Part shown: in pieces, positions 18,122 through 26,303 of the stretch | Numbering within the stretch: the stretch's first letter is position 1 | How the letters are laid out: the number at the start of each line of letters is the position of its first letter | Source: Paracoccus sp. S3-43 | GTDB lineage: Bacteria; Pseudomonadota; Alphaproteobacteria; Rhodobacterales; Rhodobacteraceae | Length of the DNA stretch: 64,000 nucleotides | Assembly (NCBI RefSeq): GCF_029027965.1 | Contig: NZ_CP119082.1 | Span: forward strand, 1,716,001 to 1,780,000 | Direction of reading: 5' to 3' | Position numbers and translations under genes: made by a program | Notes under the pieces: generated by a model | Databases searched by the model: none | Told to the model about the DNA's origin: nothing | What the model saw: the letters and a program-made list of their open reading frames with translations, nothing else

Positions 18122-18400
18122 TTAGAAGTTTCCCCGTGCAGCCTCGCTCAGGATCATCTTGTCCAAGGTCAGATCTGACACCGCGCGCCGCAACCGCTGG
18201 TTCTCCGCCTCAAGCTCCTTGAGACGCTTCAGCTGATCCCGGTTCATGCCGCCATACTGCTTGCGCCAGCGATAATACGTCGGCTCGGTCACGCCGATCT
18301 GCCGCACCGCGTCGGAAATCGCCATTCCCTGTCCATGAAGCACTTCGATCTGTCGAAGCTTCAGAACGATGTCTTCCGGTTTGTCTCGCTTGCCTGCCAT
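18122..18400 (-). CDS. IS3-family transposase OrfA
   Basis: A 92-residue protein starting at ATG 18398-18400 ('AGKRDKPEDIVLKLRQIEVL'). It has a helix-turn-helix ('AISDAVRQIGVTEPTYYRWRKQYGG') and a zipper-like C-terminal helix. A longer upstream open frame crosses the IS end into a relic and is not used. Confidence 0.88.
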   Translation of the reverse strand: MAGKRDKPEDIVLKLRQIEVLHGQGMAISDAVRQIGVTEPTYYRWRKQYGGMNRDQLKRLKELEAENQRLRRAVSDLTLDKMILSEAARGNF

Positions 18401-18466
18401 CTGATGGTCCTCCTGAACAGGATATTTGTATCCCAGTTGGCGGACCACTTCAGTGGGGGCACTCCA

Positions 18467-18647
18467 GCTGATCTGCGGCAGGTCCAGCATCGCCACTTCC
18501 GGTGTGCCGAAGACGACGGGGTTGGCGAGCGACGCGGGTCGTCGAAGCCGCCGGGCGGAGCGTCAGGCGCACCTTGGCGAGCGTGCCCTTCGGGATGACG
18601 TTGGTGTTGGATTGCGCGGAGTTGAAGTCGTTCCAGGGTCCGGACAT
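18467..18647 (-). pseudogene. N-terminal relic of a phage/plasmid-type hypothetical gene
   Basis: On the minus strand from ATG 18645-18647 the frame reads 'SGPWNDFNSAQSN' and 'VIPKGTLAKVRLTLRP'. That is the start of a conserved protein found beside phage and island genes in Rhodobacteraceae. The frame breaks after about 30 residues (a shifted frame continues with 'PGGFDDPRR'), and the sequence ends at the IS3 right end. Function unknown. Confidence 0.5.
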
Positions 18648-18659
18648 TGCGCGGCTCAG

Positions 18660-18923
18660 CGCGCGGGGGCGGTCGCGTGGTTCATCGCCCACTTGGCGCG
18701 CGAGGGTCACGCCTTCGCCGAGGCCGATGTGATCTCCGCGTTGCAGACGTTCGAGGACGTCTGGAGTCAGCTGTTCCCTGCAGAGCAGACCCGGATCGTG
18801 CAGTTGCTGGTGCGCCGGGTCACCGTGACGTCCGAAGGGCTGGTGATCGATATCCGGACCGACGGCGTCTCGGGCGTCATGCGCGACATGATGGCGCCAC
18901 GAAAGAAGGTGGCGGCGGAATGA
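18660..18923 (+). pseudogene. C-terminal fragment of a large serine recombinase
   Basis: The last 85 or so residues ('ALQTFEDVWSQLFPAEQTRI', 'VQLLVRRVTVTSEGLVIDI') match the C-terminal end of resolvase/recombinase-family large serine integrases. The catalytic N-terminal domain is missing; unrelated sequence and an IS3 lie where it should be. It shows that a serine-integrase element once sat here. It ends with TGA overlapping the next ATG (ATGA). Confidence 0.75.
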
Positions 18924-19303
18924 TGAACCCTGATGAGTCCATCCAGATCTTCGTGCCGCTCAAGGTCCGCAAGCAGAACGGGCGGCCGAAGATCATGCCG
19001 CCTGCCACCTATCTGCCGAGCGAAGACCGGACACAGGATCCGCATATCTTGCGCGCCATTGGCCGGGCGTGGGGCTGGCGGCGGCGCATGGAGGCTGGCG
19101 AATTCAACACGGTCACCGATCTGGCGAAAGCCGTCGGGCTTGCCGAACGCCATGTCAGCCGACAGCTGCGCCTCGCTTATCTCGCGCCGGGGGTTCTCAA
19201 GCGCTTGGTCTACAAACGCGAGGTGCCCGCCGTGACCCTTTTGAAACTGACCGATATCGCGGCCCTGCCGTGGCACGAACAGACCGAGCGGGTGTTCGAC
19301 TGA
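18920..19303 (+). CDS. conserved hypothetical protein paired with serine recombinases
   Basis: A 127-residue basic protein whose ATG overlaps the recombinase stop. It has 'LPSEDRTQDPHILRAIGRAW' and a helix-turn-helix-like middle ('TVTDLAKAVGLAERHVSRQL'), followed by 'LTDIAALPWHEQTERVF'. Genes like this follow large serine recombinases in Rhodobacterales and sphingomonads and may serve as recombination directionality factors or regulators. That role is inference. The frame is intact although its partner is truncated. Confidence 0.7.
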   Translation: MMNPDESIQIFVPLKVRKQNGRPKIMPPATYLPSEDRTQDPHILRAIGRAWGWRRRMEAGEFNTVTDLAKAVGLAERHVSRQLRLAYLAPGVLKRLVYKREVPAVTLLKLTDIAALPWHEQTERVFD

Positions 19304-19306
19304 GGC

Positions 19307-20139
19307 TCAGTGAAAGCTCGCCTGAAACGTCGTCGCAGTCAGCGAGACATGCGCGTCCAGCGGCGGATGCAGCTCGAACGCCTTCGGCTCGCGTGAGAAA
19401 TTCCAAAGCCGGAACAGGCGCCATTCCGACCGGCGTTCCTCGGCCACGGCCAGCTCGTTGCGCGTATTGTGGAAGGGGGTGCGCTCCCAGCCGTTCGTCG
19501 TCTTGACCTCGATCAGCCGAGGGAGCCCGTCCGGGGCGAAACTCGCGATGTCGTAGCCCGCGCCGTCGCCATCTTCCTCCGACACCCAGCGCACCTTGCG
19601 CGCCAGATCGTCCCGTCCTGCCGTCCGCAAGGCCGCGCGCTCATGCGCCAGCACGCGCTCCCCGCGCGTCCGAGGGCCCGGTTGCGCTCGTCCCGGCCCG
19701 CCACGTCGAACTTGCGGGCGATGTGCAGCATCTGGTCCAACTCCTGCGGGGGCGGCTGGTTCGACAGCGTCGGCGGCGGGCCGATCCAGATCTGCGCCGC
19801 CTCGCGTAGACCCGCAGCGGGGTGCCGCCCCGGTTGGCGCCCGAGCCAGGCCGGGTTTAGCGCCAGCCACCGCGCCACGGCATCCACCAAGGTCATCTGG
19901 AAGTTGAACGCGGGCTTGTAACCGGGGATCCAGTCCTCGCCGAGCCCCTTCAGCACCGCGCTGATGTTCTGGTGCTTGAACTCGACGGACCCCTCGGACC
20001 GGTTGTTCAGCAGAGGCAGCAGCGCGCGGCGATGCTCGGCCTTGCTGTAGCGGCGCGCGGAGATGTCATCGGCCAGCATCGCGAAGTAATCCGCGACGAT
20101 CAGGTCGTTCTCTTCATCTGTCCACGCCCCGTTCGACAT
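19307..20139 (-). pseudogene. DUF3883-domain protein gene with a single frameshift
   Basis: The N-terminal part starts at 20139 ('MSNGAWTDEENDLIVADYF'). The C-terminal part is in another frame and ends at 19307, with 'GAGYDIASFAPDGLPRLIEV' and 'KTTNGWERTPFHNTRNELAV', the DUF3883 fold that resembles PD-(D/E)xK nucleases. Adding one base in the C4 run at 19660-19663 restores 'RDERNRALGRAGERVLAHER' and a protein of about 277 residues. DUF3883 proteins often sit near restriction and defence genes. The shift could be a sequencing error or a real mutation. Confidence 0.75.
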
Positions 20140-20535
20140 TGCGCCAGGCTATGGGCGCGAAGTCTGTTTGTCATCAGAGACTTCCGGCAGGGTCCCGGCT
20201 CGCTTCAGACGCTTCTGCCGGACTTCGGGATCGGACGCCACGGAGCCGTCCTTCTGACCGCCCTGCGCCTTCGTGTCCTTCTCCGTCACCGGACTAACTC
20301 GCGAACGGGGCGACCCCATGAACCCGACAACCCATTGGAAATACGAAGATGTTTGGCACCGTCCCGTGGTCGTTGAGGGGCGTTCAAAGAGAGACGCAGG
20401 CCATTCGGAGACCCGTTCTGCGTCAAGCGTCCAGTCTCCGAAGGGCGGATAGCCCGGCCAACGCCCTTTGAAACAAAAAGAAAAAAGGCCCCAATCGGGG
20501 CCCTTGGACGGATTCAGTATCTGAAAGTGGCGGAG
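20047..20535. repeat. right copy of the 489-bp direct repeat, ending in tRNA-Ser
   Basis: Covers the first codons of the DUF3883 gene, 370 or so bases of intergenic DNA with a terminator, and the last bases of tRNA-Ser. The copy at 13465-13953 has the same length. The shared end GTGGCGGAG (20527-20535) lies in the acceptor arm and CCA end of the tRNA, the usual attachment site for tRNA-targeting integrases. Confidence 0.9.
20481..20505 (-). terminator. Rho-independent terminator of tRNA-Ser
   Basis: On the minus strand GGGCCCC-GATT-GGGGCC is followed by TTTTTT, about 25 bases after the tRNA end. Confidence 0.9.
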
Positions 20536-20617
20536 TGGAAGGGATTCGAACCCTCGAGACGGTTTCCCGCCTGCACCCTTAGCAGGGGTGTGCCTTCGAC
20601 CACTCGGCCACCACTCC
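20528..20617 (-). tRNA. tRNA-Ser (anticodon GCT)
   Basis: A 90-base tRNA with encoded CCA and the long variable arm of serine tRNAs. Acceptor GGAGTGG pairs with CCACTCC. The anticodon loop CTGCTAA has GCT at plus-strand 20581-20583. It is the probable attachment site for the element(s) to its left. Confidence 0.97.
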
Positions 20618-20738
20618 ACTGAGCGGTATATGGGTCAGAACCACAGGAAACAAGGCGAAAAAGTGCTTCATGATGACATCCATCAAAACTTTCGCAGACC
20701 AGCCCGTCGCGCAGAACGGCGCAAGAACAAGCACTGTT

Positions 20739-21100
20739 CTATGGCAAGATTTCGTCAACGTCCGACCCTGATTCGCCCCGAAACGGCCTCACGCCGCCAG
20801 CCCTGGCCAGCCGTTGGGCCAGACCTTCCCCCGGCTCCCACGCCATCGGCAGCCACGGCGCCCAGGTTGCGCAGACCAGCGGCACGCCGGATGCGTCGAT
20901 CTCATCTTGCACATGCTGCCACCAGTCTGCGCGACTGCGGATGGCCGGGAACCGCGCCTCGGCATCAGGCAGCCCATCGTGCCAGGAGCATTCGCTCAGC
21001 GCGATCGATGATCCGGGTAGCGGTCGGCCGCGCAGCGGAGCGCCGGACCAGCAAGCATGATGGTTGATCCCGATCACCTCGATGGCCGGGCCGAACAGCC
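20739..21100 (-). pseudogene. C-terminal fragment of a glycosidase-like protein
   Basis: The frame reads '[20 protein letters not shown]', '[12 protein letters not shown]', 'WWQHVQDEIDASGVPL' and ends at 20739. The order 'VxGINxxxxW ... xxSExxWxx ... WWxxVxxEI ... GVPL' resembles the C-terminal half of family-1-like beta-glycosidases, with 'SE' as the nucleophile region. The N-terminal half is missing and an IS3 fragment abuts at about 21100. The family call is tentative. Confidence 0.45.
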
Positions 21101-21240
21101 GCACCAGCCTTCAGCGATTTGAAGAAGCTCTCGACGGCCGCATTGTCGTAACACTTGCCCTTGCCGCTCATCGATACCTTGAACCCACGATACCGCAGGA
21201 GCTTCTGGTATTCATGGGCACAGTATTGGGCGGATTCAAC
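21101..21240 (-). pseudogene. IS3-family transposase fragment
   Basis: About 45 residues ('[20 protein letters not shown]', '[20 protein letters not shown]') match the region around the last Asp and Glu of IS3-family OrfB (IS51-like). Both sides are truncated and frames differ on the flanks. Confidence 0.7.
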
Positions 21241-21547
21241 CGGTCGTCGCATCACCCTATTGCTGGAGGTGCAGATGACGACGGGACGACGGAAGTCGCA
21301 GCGCTCAACGCGGCGCAAATTGTGTTCGCCAGGACAACCGCCGATTTGGCAGGGTGAGAATCTATGTCGGTTCTGGCAGGGCGTGGCTGCGGGTCTGTCC
21401 AGTGAAGATGTCGCGGTCGAAGCGGGTGTTTCCGGCCCCGTGGGTATCCGGTGGTTTCGGAGTTCTGGCGGAATGCTAATCGACGGGCCTTTGTTGTGCA
21501 AAGAGCGTGAAGCCCGGACTTCCCCTTTCCCAGATGCCCTTGTCCTG

Positions 21548-21770
21548 CGGGCTCCGTGATCGGGATGCCGAGCGCGGTGTAGTCGTTGAGCACGGCGGCG
21601 CGGATCTGGAGTTCGGCGACTTGGCGATCGAAGTCGCGTGCCATGAGGCTCTGCCCCAGCAGCTTCACGCAATGCATCTTCGTCTCGGCGCGGGTTCGGC
21701 GTGATATCCAGGCCATTTTCGCCAGATCGCGCGGCCAAGGTAATTCGATGCGCGAAGGGCCTCGTTCCGG
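21548..21770 (-). pseudogene. IS5-family transposase C-terminal fragment
   Basis: '[20 protein letters not shown]' and '[20 protein letters not shown]' match the C-terminus of IS5-type transposases. A few residues of the preceding part ('[16 protein letters not shown]') are in another frame, so a frameshift separates them. It is joined directly to an IS630-type fragment. Confidence 0.65.
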
Positions 21771-21886
21771 GCAGTCGCGCCCGCAGGCGACAGCTTCAGG
21801 TGCATGGCTGCGGCACGGCCGCTCAGACCCTCTTCGATATACCGCTGAAACCGCGTCCGGAGCGCATCCGGCAAAGGTGCTGACAT
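21771..21886 (-). pseudogene. IS630-family transposase N-terminal fragment
   Basis: From ATG 21884-21886 the frame reads 'MSAPLPDALRTRFQRYIEEG' and '[15 protein letters not shown]', the helix-turn-helix start of IS630-type transposases. It then runs into the IS5-type fragment. Only about 38 residues remain. Confidence 0.65.
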
Positions 21887-22041
21887 GATCCATTCTCCCC
21901 AAACAAGAGGATCACAGACCACGCCTTGTGGGAAGCCCGTCGCGATTCACGTTTTTACCGAAACGCTTTAACGACGCCCGAAAAGGGGCAGTAGAGATTT
22001 CTGCTTTCCGGGTTGAAACGAGCAAACGTAGGGAGAAGGAG

Positions 22042-22118
22042 TGGTCGGAGTGGAGGGATTCGAACCCCCGACATCCTGGTCCCAAACCAGGCGCGCTACC
22101 AGACTGCGCTACACTCCG
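22042..22118 (-). tRNA. tRNA-Pro (anticodon TGG)
   Basis: A 77-base tRNA with encoded CCA. Acceptor CGGAGTG pairs with CACTCCG. The anticodon stem CCTGG/CCAGG encloses loop TTTGGGA, with TGG at plus-strand 22082-22084. It forms the right edge of the accessory region. Confidence 0.97.
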
Positions 22119-22208
22119 AATCGGACGCCAAAACGACACATGTAAACTGACCCGATCTCGAGCTTTTACAGGCTTGATTTGCAACGTATTTCAGGAGCCA
22201 GACTTACG

Positions 22209-22250
22209 CTACCCAAAACCGTCGCGCTACCAGGCTGCGCTACGCCCCGA
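22209..22250 (-). pseudogene. 5' half of a tRNA-Pro gene
   Basis: On the minus strand CGGGGCGTAGCGCAGCCTGG followed by TAGCGCGACGGTTTTGGG matches the acceptor, D-arm and anticodon-loop half of a proline tRNA. It breaks off in or just after the anticodon loop. No anticodon 3' stem or T-arm follows. It lies about 90 bases upstream of the intact tRNA-Pro and is not identical to it. Confidence 0.75.
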
Positions 22251-22289
22251 CCGCTTACGCTTAGCCGATAGCGCCGACAGGGGAAAGCC

Positions 22290-22790
22290 CTAGCCGCAGG
22301 GCAGTTCGGCCAAATCCCGATGCAGCCGGGGATGGGCCATGGCCTGCCCGACGGCCAGCCCCAGGCGCGCGGCCTCGCCCCCGCCGATTTCCAGGATCAC
22401 CTGCCGATAGGGGTCGGGATCGCCGGGCGCCGCGCCCGGAATGGGCGTCTCGTCCAAGGGCCGGGCGTTGCGGTGGATGTGGCGGATCACGCCGCGTTCG
22501 TCCAGAAACACCAGATCCAGCGGGATATAGGTGTTGCGCATCCAGAAGCTGACGGGGCGCGGCGTGTCATAGATGAACAACATGCCCGTGCCTTGGGGCA
22601 GCGCCTTGCGGAACATCAGGCCCTGGGCGCGCTCGGCCTCGTCGTCGGCCAGTTCGACCTGAAAGGCGACCGGGCCGCCATCGGTCTGGAAGATCGCCCG
22701 ATCCGGCGCGCAGGCGATTTGCGCGGCAGCGGAAACTGCGAAAGCCGCCGACAGGACAAGGGCCGCAAGCCCGGCCCTATTCGGCGACAT
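22290..22790 (-). CDS. secreted DUF192-domain protein
   Basis: A 166-residue protein with a signal peptide (1-23, ending 'SAAAQ') and the DUF192 core: 'ADDEAERAQGLMFRKALPQG', 'GMLFIYDTPRPVSFWMRNT' and 'PLDLVFLDERGVI'. DUF192 proteins form a small beta fold in the periplasm of bacteria and archaea; their function is unknown. Its start overlaps the end of the cold-shock gene by 14 bases, which is the usual pairing in Rhodobacteraceae. Confidence 0.88.
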   Translation of the reverse strand: MSPNRAGLAALVLSAAFAVSAAAQIACAPDRAIFQTDGGPVAFQVELADDEAERAQGLMFRKALPQGTGMLFIYDTPRPVSFWMRNTYIPLDLVFLDERGVIRHIHRNARPLDETPIPGAAPGDPDPYRQVILEIGGGEAARLGLAVGQAMAHPRLHRDLAELPCG

Positions 22791-23382
22791 GCGCCATGAA
22801 ATCCTTGATATCCTGCACCTGGTCGCCCAGATTTTCTGCGGCCAGAGAGGTTGCGCCCTGTTCGGTGCCCCGGTCCCAGCTGGTCACCTGCGCCGCCATC
22901 AGGCCGCGCGGGCCTTCGACGACCCGGATGCCGATCGCCTCGCCGATGGCAAGGTCGGCGAAACCGGAATGGCGCAGCACCTCGACATGCAGGAAAACAT
23001 CGTCGGGATGGCCGAAGATATTGGCAAAGCCGAACCCCTTGGCCTTGTCGAACCACTTCACGCGGGCCGGGCGCAGCGGCAGCGCCTCCAGGTGTTCGAT
23101 GACGCCGTTGTCCAGATCCGCGATCGGCGCCGACCCGTCCGAGATCGGGGGTTCGATCGACACCACCTCGGTCGCCTGAAGCCCGCGCTGCGTGGGCTGC
23201 ATCCAGACCGTCACCCGCGACTGGTCGGCGACCGAACTGCGTCCGAAATTCCTTAGAACATTGGCGTGCAGCAGGATATCCGCGCCGCCTTCCTCGTTCA
23301 GGATGAAGCCATAGCCCTTGGACGGGTCAAACCACTTGACCAACCCCGACACAAGCTTCAGTCCCTTCTCATCCGTCATCAT
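22777..23382 (-). CDS. double cold-shock-domain protein
   Basis: A 201-residue protein with two cold-shock domains, one at about 10-75 ('GLVKWFDPSKGYGFI') and one at about 107-172 ('ARVKWFDKAKGFGFANIFG'). Both have the RNP1-like aromatic pattern for single-stranded nucleic acid. The linker is acidic. Two ATG codons at 23380 and 23377 are possible. It probably acts as an RNA chaperone. About 155 bases of non-coding DNA lie upstream. Confidence 0.9.
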   Translation of the reverse strand: MMTDEKGLKLVSGLVKWFDPSKGYGFILNEEGGADILLHANVLRNFGRSSVADQSRVTVWMQPTQRGLQATEVVSIEPPISDGSAPIADLDNGVIEHLEALPLRPARVKWFDKAKGFGFANIFGHPDDVFLHVEVLRHSGFADLAIGEAIGIRVVEGPRGLMAAQVTSWDRGTEQGATSLAAENLGDQVQDIKDFMAHVAE

Positions 23383-23537
23383 TCCACCATGCGCTCAGCG
23401 CGTCTTGTCCTGCCTCGAATTCAACCAACCCACCGTTCAATTCCTGTGACGTCGAAGCGGCGGTGGTTCACGGCAGACAAGGCGCAAGTGCCGCGCCTAT
23501 CCACCATGGTCAGCCACCAAGACCTTTTCGTCAAGCC

Positions 23538-24152
23538 CTAGGGTGAAAGCCGCCTGACGAACCAGGCCCCCGAATCCTCTTTGTCCCAGCGGAACCGGTC
23601 ATGCAACCGGAAAGCGCCATCGGCCCAGAACTCGATCTGCGCCGGGGCGATCCTGAAGCCGCCCCAATAGGGGGGCCGGGGCGGCCGGGTGCCGTGGCGC
23701 AGCCCCTGGCGGGCGGCTTCCGCCATCAGGGCCGCGCGGCTTTCCAGGGGCTGCGACTGGCGCGACGCCCAGGCCCCGATCCGGCTTTGCAGCGCGCGGC
23801 TGTTGTAATAGGCGTCGGCCTGTTCGCCCTCGACGCGGGTCACCGCGCCGCGCACCCGGATCTGGCGGCGCAGGGATTTCCAGTGCATCACGAAGGCGGC
23901 CTTGCCGGTGGCCGCGATCTGCCGGCCCTTGGCGCTGTCGTAATTGGTATAGAAGACGAAGCCGCCGTCGGCGCCCTGCCCCTCGATGTCCTTCAGCAGC
24001 ACCATGCGCACATCGGGCATCCCCTCGGCGTCCACCGTCGCCAGCGCGATGGCGTTCGGATCGTTCGGCTCGGTCGCCCGAGCCTCGGCCAGCCAGCGTC
24101 TGGCGATGTCGAACGGGTCGTCGCCCGCGAATAGTCCGTCCCTGTCAGCCAT
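23538..24152 (-). CDS. pdxH: pyridoxamine 5'-phosphate oxidase
   Basis: FMN enzyme that oxidises PNP and PMP to pyridoxal phosphate. The start ATG 24150-24152 (MADRDGLF) gives 204 residues. Family segments include '[20 protein letters not shown]', '[12 protein letters not shown]', '[14 protein letters not shown]'-type ('[17 protein letters not shown]') and the C-terminal '[16 protein letters not shown]'. It is transcribed divergently from fabI, with 80 bases between the starts. Confidence 0.95.
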   Translation of the reverse strand: MADRDGLFAGDDPFDIARRWLAEARATEPNDPNAIALATVDAEGMPDVRMVLLKDIEGQGADGGFVFYTNYDSAKGRQIAATGKAAFVMHWKSLRRQIRVRGAVTRVEGEQADAYYNSRALQSRIGAWASRQSQPLESRAALMAEAARQGLRHGTRPPRPPYWGGFRIAPAQIEFWADGAFRLHDRFRWDKEDSGAWFVRRLSP

Positions 24153-24232
24153 GATGGTTCCTTGCGCTTGATGCTTGCAATCCTTTGGCCTAAGCACCTT
24201 TCACACAGGGTTGAAAGCGCGAGAGGCAGCAC

Positions 24233-25060
24233 ATGTCAAGCGAGCAGAAGCAAGGGCTGATGGCTGGAAAGCGCGGCCTGATCATGGGTTTGGCGAATGA
24301 CAAGTCGATCGCCTGGGGGATCGCCCGCGCGGTGGCGGATGCAGGGGCCGAGCTTGCCTTTTCCTATCAGGGCGATGCGCTGAAGAAACGCGTCGATCCG
24401 CTGGCGGCGCAACTGGGTTCGACCCTGGTCCTGCCCTGCGATGTCAGCGACGAGGCATCCATCGACACGCTGTTCTCGACGCTGCGCCAGACCTGGGGCA
24501 GCCTGGATTTCGTGGTCCATGCCATCGGCTTTTCCGACAAGGACCAGCTTCGCGGCCGCTATGCCGACACGACCCGCGACAATTTCCTGATGACGATGGA
24601 TATTTCCGTCTATTCCTTCACCGCAGTGGCCCGCCGCGCATCGGCGATGATGCCCGACGGCGGCAGCCTGCTGACGCTGACCTATTACGGCGCGGAACGG
24701 GTGATGCCGCATTACAACGTGATGGGCGTCGCCAAGGCCGCGCTGGAAGCCAGCGTCCGTTACCTGGCCGAGGATCTGGGCAAGGACGGGATCCGCGTCA
24801 ACGCGATCAGCGCCGGGCCGATCAAGACCCTGGCCGCCAGCGGCATCGGCGATTTCCGCTATATCATGAAGTGGAACGAGCTGAACTCTCCGCTGCGCCG
24901 CAATGTCACGACCGAGGATGTGGGCAACTCCGCGCTGTATCTGCTGTCCCGTCTGGGCGCGGGCGTGACGGGGGAAACCCACCATGTCGATGCGGGCTAT
25001 CATGTGGTGGGGATGAAGGCGGTGGACGCGCCCGACATCTCGACCGCCAAGAAGGACTGA
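24233..25060 (+). CDS. fabI: enoyl-[acyl-carrier-protein] reductase (NADH)
   Basis: Reduces trans-2-enoyl-ACP in the last step of each fatty-acid elongation cycle. The 275-residue SDR protein has 'LIMGLANDKSIAWGIARAV', the FabI version of the dinucleotide-binding loop. The catalytic pair is in 'YYGAERVMPHYNVMGVAKAA' (Tyr-x6-Lys). 'AISAGPIKTLAASGI' is the substrate loop that triclosan-type inhibitors contact. It begins at ATG 24233 after GAGAGG. Confidence 0.96.
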   Translation: MSSEQKQGLMAGKRGLIMGLANDKSIAWGIARAVADAGAELAFSYQGDALKKRVDPLAAQLGSTLVLPCDVSDEASIDTLFSTLRQTWGSLDFVVHAIGFSDKDQLRGRYADTTRDNFLMTMDISVYSFTAVARRASAMMPDGGSLLTLTYYGAERVMPHYNVMGVAKAALEASVRYLAEDLGKDGIRVNAISAGPIKTLAASGIGDFRYIMKWNELNSPLRRNVTTEDVGNSALYLLSRLGAGVTGETHHVDAGYHVVGMKAVDAPDISTAKKD

Positions 25061-25070
25061 CCAAAGGGGA

Positions 25071-25682
25071 ATGGCGATCACCGCCGACCAGCTTGCCCTG
25101 TTCGTGGGAACCCTGGGCGTGGCGATCCTGTCGCCCGGCCCCGGCGTCATCGCGGTCAGTCAGGCAGCCTTCGCCCTGGGCCGCAGCCGCGCGCTGCCCT
25201 ATGGCTGGGGTCTGGCGCTTGGCGCGTCGTTCTGGTGCATCTTCGCGCTGCTGGGCCTGACGGTGGTCTTTCGCGCCCTGCCCTGGACCTATGCCGCGCT
25301 GAAGATCCTGGGCGGGGCCTATCTGGTCTGGATCGCCTGGAAGATGTGGCGCCACGCCCCGGACCCCTTGCCCGACCCGGCGGAAAGCAGCCGGGGCATG
25401 GGCTTTCCGGGCGGAATGATGCTGAACCTGTCGAACCCCAAGCCCGCGCTGTTCTATTCGGCGGTGCTGCTGTCGATCTTTCCGGCCCTGCTGTCGGCAG
25501 GCGACAAGCTGGCGATCTATGCGACGGCGGTTTCGGTGGAACTGGCATTTTATACCGCGCTTGCGTCGCTGATGGCTTTGCCCTGGTTGCGGCGCGGATA
25601 TTATGCGGCGAAATTCTGGATCGACCGCATCGCCGGGCTGGCCCTGGGGCTGCTGGGCCTGTCGCTGATCCTGCGTCATTGA
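25071..25682 (+). CDS. LysE-family amino-acid/metabolite exporter
   Basis: A 203-residue inner-membrane protein with about five or six helices and the family start '[19 protein letters not shown]'. '[18 protein letters not shown]' and '[20 protein letters not shown]' are standard RhtB/LysE segments. The substrate is unknown. It begins 10 bases after fabI with AAAGGGG as ribosome site, and gpt follows 11 bases later, so the three may be co-transcribed. Confidence 0.9.
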   Translation: MAITADQLALFVGTLGVAILSPGPGVIAVSQAAFALGRSRALPYGWGLALGASFWCIFALLGLTVVFRALPWTYAALKILGGAYLVWIAWKMWRHAPDPLPDPAESSRGMGFPGGMMLNLSNPKPALFYSAVLLSIFPALLSAGDKLAIYATAVSVELAFYTALASLMALPWLRRGYYAAKFWIDRIAGLALGLLGLSLILRH

Positions 25683-25693
25683 AAGGAACCGCC

Positions 25694-26194
25694 ATGATCG
25701 ACCGCCTGCCCCATGAAAAGGGATTCCACGTCAGCTGGGACCAACTGCACCGCGACGCCCGCGCCTTGGCCTGGCGGCTGGACGGCACCGACTGGCGTGC
25801 GGTGGTGGCGGTCACGCGCGGCGGGCTGGTTCCGGCGATGATCGTCGCGCGCGAACTGGACATCCGGGTGATCGACTCGATCTCGATCCGGTCCTACAAG
25901 GGCGTCGCGGCCGAGGCCGGCCAGGGCCAGCTTGAGGTGCTGAACACCCCGGACCCCGCCCTGATGGGCGACGGCGACGGCATCCTGGTCATCGACGATC
26001 TGGTCGATTCCGGCCGCACCCTGGACCTGATCCGGGCCATGTATCCCAGGGCGCATTTCGGCACAGTCTATGCCAAGCCCAAGGGCAAGCCGATGGTCCA
26101 GACCTATGTGACCGAGGTCAGCCAGGACACCTGGATCTTCTTTCCCTGGGACATGGCGCTGCAATACGTCCAGCCCTACCGGGGCGAGGACTGA
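25694..26194 (+). CDS. gpt: xanthine-guanine phosphoribosyltransferase
   Basis: Salvages xanthine and guanine to nucleotides with PRPP. The 166 residues contain the type I PRTase PRPP loop '[18 protein letters not shown]', the '[18 protein letters not shown]' loop and the C-terminal '[15 protein letters not shown]'. Length and C-terminal hood match the E. coli Gpt type. RBS GAAAGGA precedes the ATG at 25694. Confidence 0.93.
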   Translation: MIDRLPHEKGFHVSWDQLHRDARALAWRLDGTDWRAVVAVTRGGLVPAMIVARELDIRVIDSISIRSYKGVAAEAGQGQLEVLNTPDPALMGDGDGILVIDDLVDSGRTLDLIRAMYPRAHFGTVYAKPKGKPMVQTYVTEVSQDTWIFFPWDMALQYVQPYRGED

Positions 26195-26215
26195 GGCCCG
26201 CCCAGGGCCGTTTTT
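26195..26215 (+). terminator. Rho-independent terminator after gpt
   Basis: GGCCC (26195-26199), loop GCCCA, GGGCC (26205-26209), then G and TTTTT. It starts directly after the gpt stop codon. Confidence 0.8.
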
Positions 26216-26303
26216 CGGTTCTGCCTTCGGAACCAGCAGGGTGATCGGGCATTGTCTCATCAATCGCGCATGCACGTCATGCGCCAACCTTAGGAGGAAA
26301 GAC

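Larger units (their letters stand above)
17240..18466 (-). mobile_element. IS3-family insertion sequence, second type
   Basis: A 1227-bp element with imperfect inverted repeats of about 24 bp. The left end is TGGACTGCCCCCACGGAGTG (from 17240); the right end read inwards is TGGAGTGCCCCCACTGAAGT (to 18466). It carries orfA and orfB on the minus strand. The flanks show no direct repeat. On the right a truncated recombinase region begins, and on the left the deaminase-like gene starts 8 bases away. A deletion next to the element is likely. Confidence 0.88.
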
